Shown here: positions 17,956 through 27,973 of the stretch, in pieces
How the letters are laid out: the number at the start of each line of letters is the position of its first letter
How positions within the stretch are numbered: position 1 is the stretch's first letter
Source of the DNA: Lentzea pudingi
GTDB taxonomy: Bacteria; Actinomycetota; Actinomycetes; Mycobacteriales; Pseudonocardiaceae
Direction of reading: 5' to 3'
Length of the DNA: 64,000 nucleotides
Assembly (NCBI RefSeq): GCF_014646255.1
Contig: NZ_BMNC01000006.1
Location: 267,502 to 331,501, forward strand
Program-made: the position numbers and the translations under genes
Notes under the pieces: model-generated
Seen by the model: the letters and a program-made list of their open reading frames with translations, nothing else
Told to the model about the DNA's origin: nothing
Database searches by the model: none

Positions 17956-18012
17956 GAAACTTTCACCCCGAATACGTCTGGGCGGTCGATACGGAGACCC
18001 CTTCGAGACCGT

Positions 18013-18018
18013 TAGGGT
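18013..18018 (+). promoter_or_regulatory. Candidate -10 box, leaderless LAL regulator gene
   Basis: TAGGGT lies exactly 6 nt before ATG 18025 with no ribosome site between, as for leaderless actinobacterial transcripts. It implies that the LAL gene can be transcribed separately from lanM. Confidence 0.45.
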
Positions 18019-18024
18019 CCAGAC

Positions 18025-20901
18025 ATGCAGACCCGAGCGCCCCACGTGGTCGGCCGTGATCGTGAGGTCACGGCCATCACGGGGGCACTCGCACACACGC
18101 GGGAGTCCCGTGGCGGCACCGTCTTCCTCACCGGGGAGGCGGGGATCGGCAAGTCGCGGCTCGCCCGGTACGCGGCGGGCCAGGCGTACGACGAGGGCAT
18201 GCGGGTGCTCAAAGGACGCGGCACGACCATCGGCCCGATGGTGCCGTTTCGCCCGATCGCGGAGGCACTGCTGGGGTTGTTCCGCGGCGAACCGCCGGAC
18301 GACTCCGCGCTCGGGCCGTACAAACCGGTGCTGGGCACGCTGATCCCGGAGTGGCACGACCACAGGTCCACGAAGGAATCGGTCGTCGTGCTGGCGGAGG
18401 CGGTGCTCAGGCTGCTCGCGTCCGTCGCGCGCAAGACGCCGTGCCTGCTGGTGCTCGAGGACCTGCACGAGGCGGACGCCGAGACGCTCGCGGTCGTGGA
18501 GTACCTGGCGGACAACCTGGAGGACCAGCCCGTCCTGCTGCTCGCCACGATCCGCACCGAACCCGGTCACGCGCTGGAGCTCGTGCACCGGATGGTGCAA
18601 CGAGGTTCCGGCACGCTGGTCGAGCTGCACCGGTTGTCGCAGGACGAGGTCGGCCAGATGACGAGTGCCTGCCTGGAGAGCGCGCTCGTCCCGGCGGAGC
18701 TCATCGATCGCTTGTGGACGGACAGCGCCGGGAACCCCTTCGTCATCGAGGAACTGCTGCACGGCATGGTGAGTGGCGGCCTGCTCGTCGCCGGGGCGCA
18801 CGGCTGGCAGGTGCTGGGTGAGCTGAAGCTGCCGGTGCCGGCGGCGTTCGTGCGCAGCGTCGCGCACCGCACGGACCGGCTGGGGCCGCAGGGCCGTGAG
18901 GTGCTGTCCATCGCGGCGGTGCTGGGCCACCGGTTCCCGCTCTCGGTGGTGCAGAAGGTGACCGAGATCGACGACCGCCGGCTGCTGAGCCACCTGCACG
19001 CCGGGGTGGCCGCGCAGCTCGTGACGCCGGACGAGCCCGCGCCCGACTGGTACGCGTTCCGGCACCCGCTCACGGCGGACGCGCTGCTGGCCCAGCTGAC
19101 CCCGGCCGAACGCGCGGAGCTGTCGTCGCGCACGGCCGACGCGGTCGAGGACCTGCATCCCGGTCTGCCCGGTGACTGGTGCCCGCTCGTCGCGAAGCTG
19201 CGGTTCGACGCGGGATCCCCGACGCAGGCAGGGCTCCTGTTCGCCGAGGCGGGCAGGCGGGCGCTGGCGGGTGGTGCGGCGGAGTCGGCGGTGTCGTTGC
19301 TCGACCGCGCGCAGAGCCTGCTCATCGACGAGAGCGAGGTCCGTGCCGAGGTGCTCGACACGTTGCTGCCGGCGCTCGCGGAGACCGGTGACTTCGAACG
19401 GGCCTTCGCCCTGGAGGTGAACGACCTCCACGGCCTGGACGGCTCGCTGCGCGCGAAGCTCCACACGCGACTGTCCCGCGTCGCCTACCTCGCGGGCTGG
19501 TTCACCGAAGGCGTGGAACAGGTGCGCATCGCGCGGACGTTGCTCGGCCAGGACGCACCGGACGACCTGGCCGCGCAGCTGGACGTCAACTCCGCCTACC
19601 TCACGCTGAACATCCCGAGCACCGACCGGATCGCGTCCGCTGCGGGCCTCGCGCGGCAGGCGGCGCTGGCGGCGGACCGGGCGCAGCTGCCGATGGTGGC
19701 GTGCGAGGCGTGGCAGCTGCTCGGGATCATCGCCCGCGAGCACGACATCGACGAGGCGAACGCCTGCTTCGGCAAGGCCCTCGCGCTCGCGGACGAGCAC
19801 CAGCTGCCGATCCAGCACGTCTACGCGCTGGTCCGGCTGGCGGGCAACGACTGGCTGGAGACCGGCAGCACCGCGTCCCTCGACCGCACGCACGCCGAGG
19901 CGTGGCGGACGGGCGCGATCACGGTGGCGCACAACGTGGACGCGATCCTGGCGCTGCAGTCCGTGCTGACCGGCGACTACGCCGCGGCGGCCGAGGAGGT
20001 CGAGCGGTGCCTGCGCACGACGAGGCGCCTGCGGTTCCACGCGCTGACGCGCTACCTGCTGATGACGAAGGCGGTGCTGGCCGGGCACCAGGGCAACCGC
20101 GCCGAGACCGAGGAGGCCGTCGGCGAGTTCGAGGCGGTCGCGAAGAGCGGGGCGCAAGAGTACCCGCTGTGCTTCGGGCTGGCGCGCGCGTTCTGCGCGT
20201 TGCTGGAGGAGAACCACGCGCTGGCGATGACGGAGCTCGACCGGGCGCTCGCGCTGGAGTCGCAGAACCCCACGACGTTCCACCTGTCCGGCACGCACGG
20301 CATGCGGGTGCTGCTCGGCGTGCTCGACGGCCGGTTCGGCTGGCCGGACTACCGCTCGCTGACGGCGGCGTCCGCCTGCGGGATGCGCTGGAACCGGCAG
20401 TTCACCGGGCTGGCGCACGCCGTGCTGCTCGGCCGCGACGGTCGCGCCGAAGAGGCCCGGCAGGCGTTCCAGCGCGCCCAGGACGCCGCGGAACTGTATC
20501 CGCTGGCCCGGCACCTCGGCCGGCGGCTCATCGCCGCGGAGGCGGCGCGGTGGGGCGACCCGGTGTCCTGGCTGCGGTCGGCCGAGGAGTACTTCCACCA
20601 GGCCACGATCCCGGCGGTGGCGTCGGCGTGCCGGGGTCTGTTGCGGCAGGCCGGAGCGCCGGTGCAGCAACGGCGCAGCGGCACGGACCAGGTACCGCGC
20701 CAGCTGCGCGGGCACGGCGTGACCGTGCGGGAGTTCGAGGTGTTCGTGCTGCTGGCTGATCGAATGGGCAACAAAGCGATCGGCACGAGGCTGCACATCT
20801 CCCCGCGCACGGTGGAAAAGCACGTCGCGTCGCTCATCGCGAAGACCGGGCAGCCGGATCGCGAGGCGCTTTCCACCTACGCCGCCGCGTTGAGCCGCTG
20901 A
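18025..20901 (+). CDS. LAL-type (large ATP-binding LuxR) transcriptional activator
   Basis: 958 aa. An N-terminal AAA ATPase with Walker A GEAGIGKS (about 40-47) and Walker B LLVLEDLHEAD is followed by a long helical, TPR-like midsection, then a C-terminal LuxR HTH (about 895-950, VTVREFEVFVLLADRMGN.., ISPRTVEKHVASL, residues only in part). This is the usual size and order for LAL regulators, which often act as cluster-specific activators in actinomycetes. It lies 69 bp behind the lanM/peptide pair on the same strand, so it is a good candidate pathway activator. Confidence 0.92.
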   Translation: MQTRAPHVVGRDREVTAITGALAHTRESRGGTVFLTGEAGIGKSRLARYAAGQAYDEGMRVLKGRGTTIGPMVPFRPIAEALLGLFRGEPPDDSALGPYKPVLGTLIPEWHDHRSTKESVVVLAEAVLRLLASVARKTPCLLVLEDLHEADAETLAVVEYLADNLEDQPVLLLATIRTEPGHALELVHRMVQRGSGTLVELHRLSQDEVGQMTSACLESALVPAELIDRLWTDSAGNPFVIEELLHGMVSGGLLVAGAHGWQVLGELKLPVPAAFVRSVAHRTDRLGPQGREVLSIAAVLGHRFPLSVVQKVTEIDDRRLLSHLHAGVAAQLVTPDEPAPDWYAFRHPLTADALLAQLTPAERAELSSRTADAVEDLHPGLPGDWCPLVAKLRFDAGSPTQAGLLFAEAGRRALAGGAAESAVSLLDRAQSLLIDESEVRAEVLDTLLPALAETGDFERAFALEVNDLHGLDGSLRAKLHTRLSRVAYLAGWFTEGVEQVRIARTLLGQDAPDDLAAQLDVNSAYLTLNIPSTDRIASAAGLARQAALAADRAQLPMVACEAWQLLGIIAREHDIDEANACFGKALALADEHQLPIQHVYALVRLAGNDWLETGSTASLDRTHAEAWRTGAITVAHNVDAILALQSVLTGDYAAAAEEVERCLRTTRRLRFHALTRYLLMTKAVLAGHQGNRAETEEAVGEFEAVAKSGAQEYPLCFGLARAFCALLEENHALAMTELDRALALESQNPTTFHLSGTHGMRVLLGVLDGRFGWPDYRSLTAASACGMRWNRQFTGLAHAVLLGRDGRAEEARQAFQRAQDAAELYPLARHLGRRLIAAEAARWGDPVSWLRSAEEYFHQATIPAVASACRGLLRQAGAPVQQRRSGTDQVPRQLRGHGVTVREFEVFVLLADRMGNKAIGTRLHISPRTVEKHVASLIAKTGQPDREALSTYAAALSR

Positions 20902-20971
20902 CGCGCTGTCACTCGGGTGTTGTGTCGGTGGTAGGCCGCGGACGCGCCGTCACTCCGGCGACGTGTCGGTG
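20900..20971. repeat. Imperfect tandem duplication of a CDGSH gene 3' end
   Basis: A 31-bp stretch at 20900-20930 matches 20941-20971 at 26 of 31 positions. Read on the minus strand, both copies encode an RTDTxPE-like end and a TGA, so the last codons of the CDGSH gene and its stop have been copied just downstream. Confidence 0.6.
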
Positions 20972-21159
20972 CGGACGCGCTTGCGGTGGCTCGTATCGCA
21001 GAAGGGAAAGCGTTTGCTGCGGCGGCACGCGCACACGGCGACCACGAACCGGTCGCTCGTGTGCGTCACCCCGTCCTCGGTGACCAGTTCGACCGGCCCC
21101 TCGACGAGCACCGGCCCGTTAGGCACCACCGTCACCTTGCGGACGTTCTGGCCGGTCAC
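20950..21159 (-). CDS. CDGSH iron-sulfur domain protein
   Basis: 69 aa. CACRRSKRFPFCDTSH fits the CDGSH signature C-x-C-x2-(S/T)-x3-P-x-C-D-x2-(S/T)-H, with the three Cys and one His that hold a 2Fe-2S cluster, though the usual Gly of CDG is Thr here. Short single-domain forms like this are common in actinomycetes as cytoplasmic redox or cluster proteins. The GTG start at 21159 lies inside the end of the upstream methyltransferase gene (41-bp same-strand overlap), which suggests coupled translation. Confidence 0.85.
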   Translation of the reverse strand: MTGQNVRKVTVVPNGPVLVEGPVELVTEDGVTHTSDRFVVAVCACRRSKRFPFCDTSHRKRVRTDTSPE

Positions 21160-21796
21160 CTCGGATCACCACCAGTTCCTCGTCCCGCTGGCCGGACTCG
21201 ATCAGGCCGTGCTGCTCCAGGAAGCCGATCCGGCCGCGCATGACCGGTCCGAACGGCACCCGGCGGCGCTGCACGACGGACGCTTTCAAGCCGCAGTCCC
21301 GCAGCTGCCGCAGGGTGGTGTCCACACCGCACAGTGCGGAGTGGACCATCAGCAGCACACCGCCCGGCCTGAGCAGCTCGAACATCCTGGCGCACAGCGG
21401 ATCGAGCAGCTGACGGCCGTCGAGCCCCGCGTCCCACGCCCTCGCGGGCCCGGTCGCGGTGCAGGGGTTCGAGGCGGGCACGTACGGCGGGTTGGACAGG
21501 ACGAGGTCGAACCGCTCGTCCTCCACCACCTCCAGCGCGTTGCCGAGCCGGACCCGCAACGGCATCCGCCGCAGCGCGGCGTTGACGCGCGCGGTCCACA
21601 CCGCACGCCGGGAAACGTCCACACCGGTCACCTCGGAGGCGCCGGCGCGGATCGCCGCGATGGCGAGCGCTCCGGTGCCGGTGCCGATGTCGAGCACGCG
21701 GGCTCCCGCGGGGATCGCAGCCGCGTGCATGGCCTCGACGAGGAGGGCCGTGTCGTCTTGGGGCGCGTACACCCCTGGTGCTCTGAGCAGCCTCAC
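21119..21796 (-). CDS. HemK/MTQ2-like class I SAM methyltransferase
   Basis: 225 aa from GTG 21796 (protein begins VRLLRAPGVYAPQDDTALL, the usual family start). Motif I VLDIGTGTGALAIAA near 37-50, acidic motif VTGVDVS, and the NPPY catalytic motif in LVLSNPPYVPA near 108. NPPY marks N-methylation of Gln/Asn/adenine; this subgroup resembles the release-factor Gln methyltransferase HemK2 group. The substrate here is not established. It is divergent from the catalase-fold gene and overlaps the CDGSH gene downstream. Confidence 0.82.
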   Translation of the reverse strand: MRLLRAPGVYAPQDDTALLVEAMHAAAIPAGARVLDIGTGTGALAIAAIRAGASEVTGVDVSRRAVWTARVNAALRRMPLRVRLGNALEVVEDERFDLVLSNPPYVPASNPCTATGPARAWDAGLDGRQLLDPLCARMFELLRPGGVLLMVHSALCGVDTTLRQLRDCGLKASVVQRRRVPFGPVMRGRIGFLEQHGLIESGQRDEELVVIRGDRPERPQGDGGA

Positions 21797-21868
21797 CCTC
21801 GTGGGCTCCCCCGGCAGAAGACCTTGAAACACCGTGTTTTCCCGGGTTTCACGTGGGTACACGAGGAT

Positions 21869-22456
21869 GTGCTGACCACCGCGTTCCGCCTTCTGGCCCA
21901 GGCACGGCGTTCTCGCGCGTTGCACCCGGACGGGATCCAGCTGACGGGTGAGCTCCGCGGTACCGCCGCGCCCTTCCCCGAGCACGCCACCGTGACCGTC
22001 CGGCTGTCCAAAGGTGCCGGTACCGGGCCTGGCAGGCCAGACGTGCTCGGTCTCGCGCTGCGCGTGCCCACCGAGTCGGGTGACTGGGACCTGCTGCTGT
22101 CGAGCACCGGTACGGGCGTGCGGACGCGGATGCTGCCGAAGTTCGTGCGCCACTGGGCGGACGCCCGGCTCGGAACACTCGCGCCCTACCGGTACCGCGG
22201 CGAGCTCGTGTGGTTCATGGCCGTGCCGGGCGAGGGCGAGCCGCCGTCGGGGTTCACCCTGCACGCCTCGGGCAAGGACGCTGACTGGCGGCCGGTCGCG
22301 GAGCTGACGCTGCACCCCCACGACCGCACGACGAGCCCGGTGGCGTTCGACCCGGTGCTCACCCTGCCACCGGACCTGGAGCTGGCGCCGCGCTGGCTCG
22401 CCACGATGCGCCGGGAGGCGTACGAGGGGAGCCGGCGCGGCCGCCAGGGGTCATGA
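21869..22456 (+). CDS. Catalase-superfamily-like protein, unknown function
   Basis: 195 aa from GTG 21869; the ribosome site (GAGG) is very close, so the start is uncertain. The segment RALHPDGIQLTGEL followed by VTVRLSKG...PDVLGLALRVP resembles the opening part of the catalase heme domain. It is known from short actinobacterial proteins annotated variously as catalase-like or phosphodiesterase. The complete catalase machinery is absent, so neither activity can be claimed. It ends with a 6-bp convergent overlap with the DUF1360 gene. Confidence 0.65.
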   Translation: MLTTAFRLLAQARRSRALHPDGIQLTGELRGTAAPFPEHATVTVRLSKGAGTGPGRPDVLGLALRVPTESGDWDLLLSSTGTGVRTRMLPKFVRHWADARLGTLAPYRYRGELVWFMAVPGEGEPPSGFTLHASGKDADWRPVAELTLHPHDRTTSPVAFDPVLTLPPDLELAPRWLATMRREAYEGSRRGRQGS

Positions 22457-22927
22457 CTTCAGCTTGTCGTATCCGATGTTCAACGTGTCGGACGCGGCCA
22501 CGGCCGTGAGCGCGGTCGACACCAGCCGGGTCAGCCTCGGCGCGAACACCAGGCCGGCGGTGAGCGCGCTCGCGATCCACACGCCCGCGCAGAACGGGCA
22601 CGTCAGCAGCTCGCCGATCGCGTGCCGTGCCGGGTGGTCCGAGCGCACGGTCTCCTTGAGCTCCGCGTGCCCCGCCGATTCCTCGTAACGGGTGAACGGG
22701 GCACGGATAGGGCTGGTCACCGCCTCCTTGGTGAGCAACCGGCTCGCCTTGTGCGTCGCCACCGCCACGAGCGCGGTGTCACCGAACGAGAACCGCTCGG
22801 GCAGCCGGACGCCCGTGAGGCGTCCGGCGACCGAGACCGCACCGGCGAGGACCGCGTAACTGCCGATGGCGAGCAGGTAGCCGGGAAGCGGCCTGTCCGC
22901 GCCATAGGCCTGCCAGATCCGCTTCAC
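22451..22927 (-). CDS. DUF1360 membrane protein
   Basis: 158 aa from GTG 22927, preceded by a perfect AAGGAGG 10 nt away. An alternative ATG at 22966 overlaps the SDR stop as ATGA and would add 13 residues, so coupling could favour it. DUF1360 signatures: THKASRLLTKEAVTSPIRAPFTRYE in the middle (residues about 55-80) and LLTCPFCAGVWIA (CxxC). Hydrophobic helices lie at both ends. The function of the family is unknown. The SDR gene lies directly upstream on the same strand. Confidence 0.8.
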   Translation of the reverse strand: MKRIWQAYGADRPLPGYLLAIGSYAVLAGAVSVAGRLTGVRLPERFSFGDTALVAVATHKASRLLTKEAVTSPIRAPFTRYEESAGHAELKETVRSDHPARHAIGELLTCPFCAGVWIASALTAGLVFAPRLTRLVSTALTAVAASDTLNIGYDKLKS

Positions 22928-22962
22928 TCTGGGAAAACCTCCTTGTAGCAGCACACTTCTGG

Positions 22963-23757
22963 TCATTCTTCCGCTGATCCTGGCTCGGTCATCGTGCGCA
23001 TCATCTTCGCCTTCACCGTGTCCGGCGCGACCCTGCCCGCGATGGCCTGGACCTTGTTCTTCAGCGAGCCCGCGACGACGTGGTCGTCGCCGTTCATCAA
23101 CGCCTCGAAACCCTGCCGCGCCACCTGCGCGGGATCGTCCTTCTCCCCCGTGGCGACCTTGGTGTCCTGCATCCCCGCCCGGTCGAAGAACTCGGTGTCG
23201 GTCGGCCCCGGCATCAACGTGGTGACGCTGACGCCGGTGTCGCGCAGCTCCTCCCGCAGGCCCTGCCCGAACGAGGCGAGGAACGCCTTGGAGGCCGCGT
23301 AGACCGAGTGGAACGGGCCGGGCGCGGTGGCGGCGATCGAGGACGTGAACAGAACCCTGCCCTGCTTGCGTTCCACCATGTCGCCGATCAGGCGGTGCGA
23401 GAGGTGCACGGCCGAACGCACGTTGAGATCGACGATCTCCAGGTTGTCGTCGACCGACGTGTCCCGCACGAAGTCACCGCCGACCCCGACGCCCGCGTTC
23501 ACGGCGAGCACGTCGACGGGGCGCCCCAGGGCGCGAACGCGTGCGACGACGGATTCCACTCCGTCGTACCCGCGCAGGTCGGCGCGCACCGGTTCGACCC
23601 GCACACCACCGCTGCGCAGCCTCAACTGTGCGGCCGCCTCGTCGATCCTTTCGTCCTCGGCCACGACAACGACGTCGAAGGCGTTGTCGGCGAGGACTTT
23701 CGCGAGTTCGTAACCTATTCCACTGGACGCACCGGTTACCACGGCAAGCGCATTCAC
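22963..23757 (-). CDS. SDR family NAD(P)-dependent oxidoreductase
   Basis: 264 aa. N-terminal cofactor motif TGASSGIG (residues 8-15) and catalytic Ser then YAASK (VYAASKAF). The C-terminal extension resembles actinobacterial classical SDRs of the DltE/YqjQ type. The substrate cannot be told from sequence. Transcribed with DUF1360 behind it; divergent from the efflux lipoprotein gene with a 139-bp gap. Confidence 0.88.
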   Translation of the reverse strand: MNALAVVTGASSGIGYELAKVLADNAFDVVVVAEDERIDEAAAQLRLRSGGVRVEPVRADLRGYDGVESVVARVRALGRPVDVLAVNAGVGVGGDFVRDTSVDDNLEIVDLNVRSAVHLSHRLIGDMVERKQGRVLFTSSIAATAPGPFHSVYAASKAFLASFGQGLREELRDTGVSVTTLMPGPTDTEFFDRAGMQDTKVATGEKDDPAQVARQGFEALMNGDDHVVAGSLKNKVQAIAGRVAPDTVKAKMMRTMTEPGSAEE

Positions 23758-23896
23758 AGGTCATCTCCTTCCGGTCAACGCCCGGATACCCATGACCACC
23801 AGGTCGATGCCACATCGGCCGAAAGACTGATGCAACCTCCACGGCTCATCGGGTGTCCTTATCGGTAGGTTGGTCGAAACGACATGGGGGACATTC

Positions 23897-24888
23897 GTGC
23901 GCAAAATCGTTCTCGCGCCGCTGTGCGCGCTGGTCACGGTGACCGTGGCTGCGTGCAGTCCGTCAGGTCCGGACCAGACCAACCCGGAGCTGGCGCCGCG
24001 CGGCACGCCGATGACCAAGGTCAAGCCCACCAGGCAGGACCTGACCACCAAGATCAGCATCGCGGGCAAGGTCGACCTCAACCCGACGTTCGGGCTCGTC
24101 GCGCCGGTCGACGGCGAGGTGCGGTACTTCGACGTCCCGACGCCGAACGGCACGCCGACGAAGCCCATCCGCGTCGCGACGGTGTGGAAGAACCAGACGC
24201 CGAACTACGTCGAGGCCCCGGCGGGGTCCACGTTCAGCGGCCGGCTCGTCGACGACAAGGCGACCGTGAAGGCGGGCATGCCGATCGCGTCGGCCAAGCA
24301 CGCCGGGTACGCGATCGTCGGCGACATCGACGGCCAGCAGGCGTACAAGATCAGCGGCGCGCTCACCGACGTCGTGGTGCAGATCAAGAACGGGCCCGGC
24401 CCGTTCCCGTGCGCCGTGCTCGGCACGATCGCCGCGCTGCCACAGGGCACCGTCCCGGAGAAGCCGCCGGTCACACCGGACACCAAGGACGACAAGAAGG
24501 ACCAGCCGCAGCAGCAGCCCCAGCAGCCGCAACAGCCCCAGCAGCAGCCGAGCGCGTCGACGGGCCTGCGGATCGTGTGCACCGCGCCCGCGGACGTGCA
24601 GATGATCAACGGTGCCACCGCGTCGATCGAGGTCACGACGGGCAAGTCGACGCAGGCGCTGGTCGTGCCGGTCGAGGCGGTGGCGGGTCAGCAGGGCAAG
24701 GGCAAGGTCGACGTCATCTCGCCGGACGGGTCGCGCCGCACCACCGACGTGGTGCTGGGCCTGACCGACGGCAAGGTCATCGAGGTCAAGTCCGGTCTCA
24801 CCGGTGACGAGGAGCTCGCCGTGCCGGGCCCGAACCTGCCGGAAGGTCAGCAGCAGGGCGGCGACCAGAGCAAGCCGACGGGTCCGTG

Positions 24889-24889
<1 letters not shown>
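23897..24889 (+). CDS. Efflux-type periplasmic adaptor lipoprotein
   Basis: 330 aa from GTG 23897, GGGGG about 8 nt upstream. Lipoprotein signal with lipobox VAAC (Cys about 20). Beta-rich adaptor-type domains surround a Gln/Pro-rich linker near residues 197-217 (QQQPQQPQQP repeats). The C-terminal VVPVEAVAGQQGKGKVDVISPDG segment resembles the barrel domain of MacA/HlyD-type adaptors. In a Gram-positive cell such a lipoprotein sits outside the membrane and links to an ABC permease. It overlaps the ATPase gene by one base (TGATG), so the three genes form one operon. Confidence 0.85.
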
Positions 24890-25598
<709 letters not shown>

Positions 25599-25599
<1 letters not shown>

Positions 25600-26927
25600 T
25601 GCTTTCCGGCAAGTTCCGGTCCGCCCTGGTCATCGGCGGACAGGGCATCCGCGCCCGAAAACTGCGCACGTTCCTCTCGATGGTCTCGCTGTTCCTCGGC
25701 GTCCTCGCCGTCGTGGCCGTGCAGGCGGGGTCCGAGATCGCCGAACGCGCGATGCTCACCGACGTCGAGCTGCAGTCCGGCAAGGACGGCACGGTCCGGG
25801 GTTACGTGCCCGGCGAGAAGGGCGCGCCGGCGATCGTCGAGTCCACGTTGAAGGGCCGTTCCGACGCCGTGGCGATGATCAGCTCGAACGCGATCATCGG
25901 TGAGCCGGGCGTGCGGCCGATCAACGAGGGCGGCATGCCGTTCGAGTACGCGGGCCAGGGCCGCGGCTACTACGGCCCGAACATGATCTGCGACTCCAAC
26001 GGCACCTGCCACGAGCAGAAGCAGCCGGAGAAGAAGCCGGACGGCCAGGCCATCGAGGTCAACATGGTCGCGCTGACCGGCGACATCCGCCCGTTCAAGC
26101 CGTTCCGCCCGGTCTCCGGCAGCTGGCTGGAGTTCGCCTCCGCGCCGTCGCTCGCCCCCAGGATCGTGCTGAACGAGGAGGCCGCCAAGGGCCTGCGGCA
26201 GTACCGCGTCCCCGGCGAGATGACGATCGAGGGCGCCACGCACCACGTGACGCCGCAGATCATCGGCGTGGTGCAGGACGGTGACATGCAGCCGCGCGTC
26301 TACATGCGACTCGACGAGCTGCGCACGTGGATGCCGTCGGCCACGGAGACCACCAACCCCAACCAGTTCCGCGGCGGCGGCACGAGCCTCGAGCTGTTCC
26401 TGCAGCCCGGCACGGACGACCTGCAACAGCTGCTCAAGGCGAAGCTCGTCGGCGCCGGCGTGCCGCAGGACCAGATGCAGTTCCAGACCGTGAAGTCCAA
26501 GGAGCGCATGGAGTCCGAGCTCCGGATCATGCGGCTGATCTTCCTCGGCATGGCGTTCCTGGTGCTGCTGATCGGCGTCGCGGGCATCCTGAACGTCGGC
26601 CTCGCCACGGTCGGCGAGCGCGTCGAGGAGTTCGCCCTGCGCCGCGCCGTGGGCATGTCACGAATGCTGCTCGCGGGCATCGTGCTCGCCGAGACGCTGC
26701 TGACCGGCCTGTTGACCGCCGCACTGGCGATCGGCGCGGGCGCGGCCGGGTTGCAGGTGGCGCTGATGATGTTCGGCAGCAGGTTCCCGTCGCTGGTGGG
26801 CACGGCGTTCCCGTGGGAGGCGGGGGTGGCCGGCGTGATCGCGGGCCTCGTCGCCGGTGTGCTCGGCGGGCTCATCCCGGCCATCCGCGCGGCGAAGATC
26901 CCCATCGCCACAGTCATGCGAGCCTGA
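25599..26927 (+). CDS. FtsX/MacB-type ABC permease
   Basis: 442 aa. One N-terminal helix (about 25-48, LSMVSLFLGVLAVVAVQAG), a large external domain of about 260 residues, and three C-terminal helices (about 310-435) containing ERVEEFALRRAVGMSRMLL, the conserved FtsX coupling region. It is the last gene of the adaptor-ATPase-permease operon and is followed by a hairpin terminator. Confidence 0.92.
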
Positions 26928-26932
26928 GTGCC

Positions 26933-26969
26933 GTGGCCGCCGAACCCCTCACCGGTGTTCGGCGGCCAC
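26933..26969 (+). terminator. Terminator hairpin after the efflux operon
   Basis: Perfect 13-bp stem: GTGGCCGCCGAAC (26933-26945) with GTTCGGCGGCCAC (26957-26969), 11-nt loop. It begins 5 bp after the permease stop. Confidence 0.85.
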
Positions 26970-26992
26970 AGCGCTTTCCGGCTCGTCGCCGG

Positions 26993-27030
26993 CGAAGCCC
27001 CGGACCGCGATCAAGCGGGCCGGGGCTTCG
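26993..27030. terminator. Second hairpin in the efflux/AKR convergent gap
   Basis: CGAAGCCCCGG (26993-27003) pairs with CCGGGGCTTCG (27020-27030) around a 16-nt loop. It could stop transcription from the opposite direction (aldo-keto reductase operon, stop at 27137) or back up the first terminator. Confidence 0.6.
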
Positions 27031-27124
27031 TGCTGTCCGGGTACTAGGGCGTTCTGACAAGCTCAGGTTCGCTTGCGGCGCGCGATCTCGCCGGAGAACT
27101 GCCGCACGCGGGCCGGGGCTTCGT
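27015..27124 (+). repeat. 17-bp direct repeat pair
   Basis: GCGGGCCGGGGCTTCGT occurs exactly at 27015-27031 and again at 27108-27124 in the 209-bp gap between the permease and aldo-keto reductase genes. The first copy is half of the second hairpin. I see nothing else coding in this gap. Confidence 0.65.
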
Positions 27125-27136
27125 ACGTTCCGGGAA

Positions 27137-27955
27137 TCAGTTGAGCTCGTCCGGGTTCGGCCCGATGCGGCCGCCGCGGTCCAGCGCGGACAGCGCCTCC
27201 ACCTCGGCGTCCGGCAGCTCGAAGTCGAACACGTCGATGTTCTCCTGGATCCGCGACGGCGTCACGGACTTCGGGATCACGACGTTGCCGATCTGCAGGT
27301 GCCAGCGCAGCACGACCTGCGCGGCGGACTTGCCGTGCGCCAGCGCGATCTTCTGCACGGCCGGGTCGGTGAGCAGGTCGCCACCCTGGCCGAGCGGCGA
27401 CCAGGCCTCGGTCACGATGCCGTGCTTCGCGTTGAACGCGCGCACGTCGGCCTGCTGGAAGTACGGGTGCAGCTCGATCTGGTTGACGGCCGGCACGACG
27501 CCGGTCTCGTCGATCAGCCGCTGCAGGTGCGCGGGCTGGAAGTTGGAGACGCCGATCGCGCGGATCCTGCCCTCCTTCTGCAGCTCGACGAACGCCTTCC
27601 AGGTGTCGACGTAGTTGTCGCGGGCCGGGGTCGGCCAGTGGATGAGGTAGAGGTCGAGCACGTCGAGGCCGAGCTTGCCCATCGACGCGTCGAACGCGCG
27701 CTTCGTCTCGTCGTAGCCGTGGTCGTCGTTCCACAGCTTGGTGGTGACGAAGACGTCGTCACGGTCCACACCGGACTGGGCGATGGCCGCGCCGGTGCCG
27801 GCCTCGTTGCCGTAGGCGGCCGCGGTGTCGATGCTGCGGTAGCCCGCCTTCAGCGCCTCCGCGACGGCGGGGGTGGCCTCCGCGTCCGGCACCTGCCAGA
27901 CGCCGAAACCGAGCTGGGGCATGACGACGCCGTTGTTGAGCTTCACGGTGTTCAA
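27137..27955 (-). CDS. Aldo/keto reductase
   Basis: 272 aa. The TTG at 27955 is chosen because AAGGA lies 6 nt upstream; a GTG at 27946 is the alternative. Family signature and tetrad: GYRSIDTAAAYGNE (Asp, Tyr), TTKLW (Lys), LIHWP (His), then IPKSVTPSRIQENIDVFDF for NADPH binding. It matches the 2,5-diketo-gluconate reductase-like AKR5 group in length and motifs. It lies 18 bp behind the SDR gene in an operon with a likely MarR operator upstream, so a role in handling reactive carbonyls or a phenolic/quinone stress is plausible. Confidence 0.9.
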   Translation of the reverse strand: MNTVKLNNGVVMPQLGFGVWQVPDAEATPAVAEALKAGYRSIDTAAAYGNEAGTGAAIAQSGVDRDDVFVTTKLWNDDHGYDETKRAFDASMGKLGLDVLDLYLIHWPTPARDNYVDTWKAFVELQKEGRIRAIGVSNFQPAHLQRLIDETGVVPAVNQIELHPYFQQADVRAFNAKHGIVTEAWSPLGQGGDLLTDPAVQKIALAHGKSAAQVVLRWHLQIGNVVIPKSVTPSRIQENIDVFDFELPDAEVEALSALDRGGRIGPNPDELN

Positions 27956-27973
27956 GAGAAATCCTTACTGTGC

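Noticed and set aside
27063..27136. Possible extension of a minus-strand gene beyond the aldo-keto reductase stop
   Set aside because: It is read only in a different frame from the reductase; the sequence is explained by hairpins and a direct repeat.
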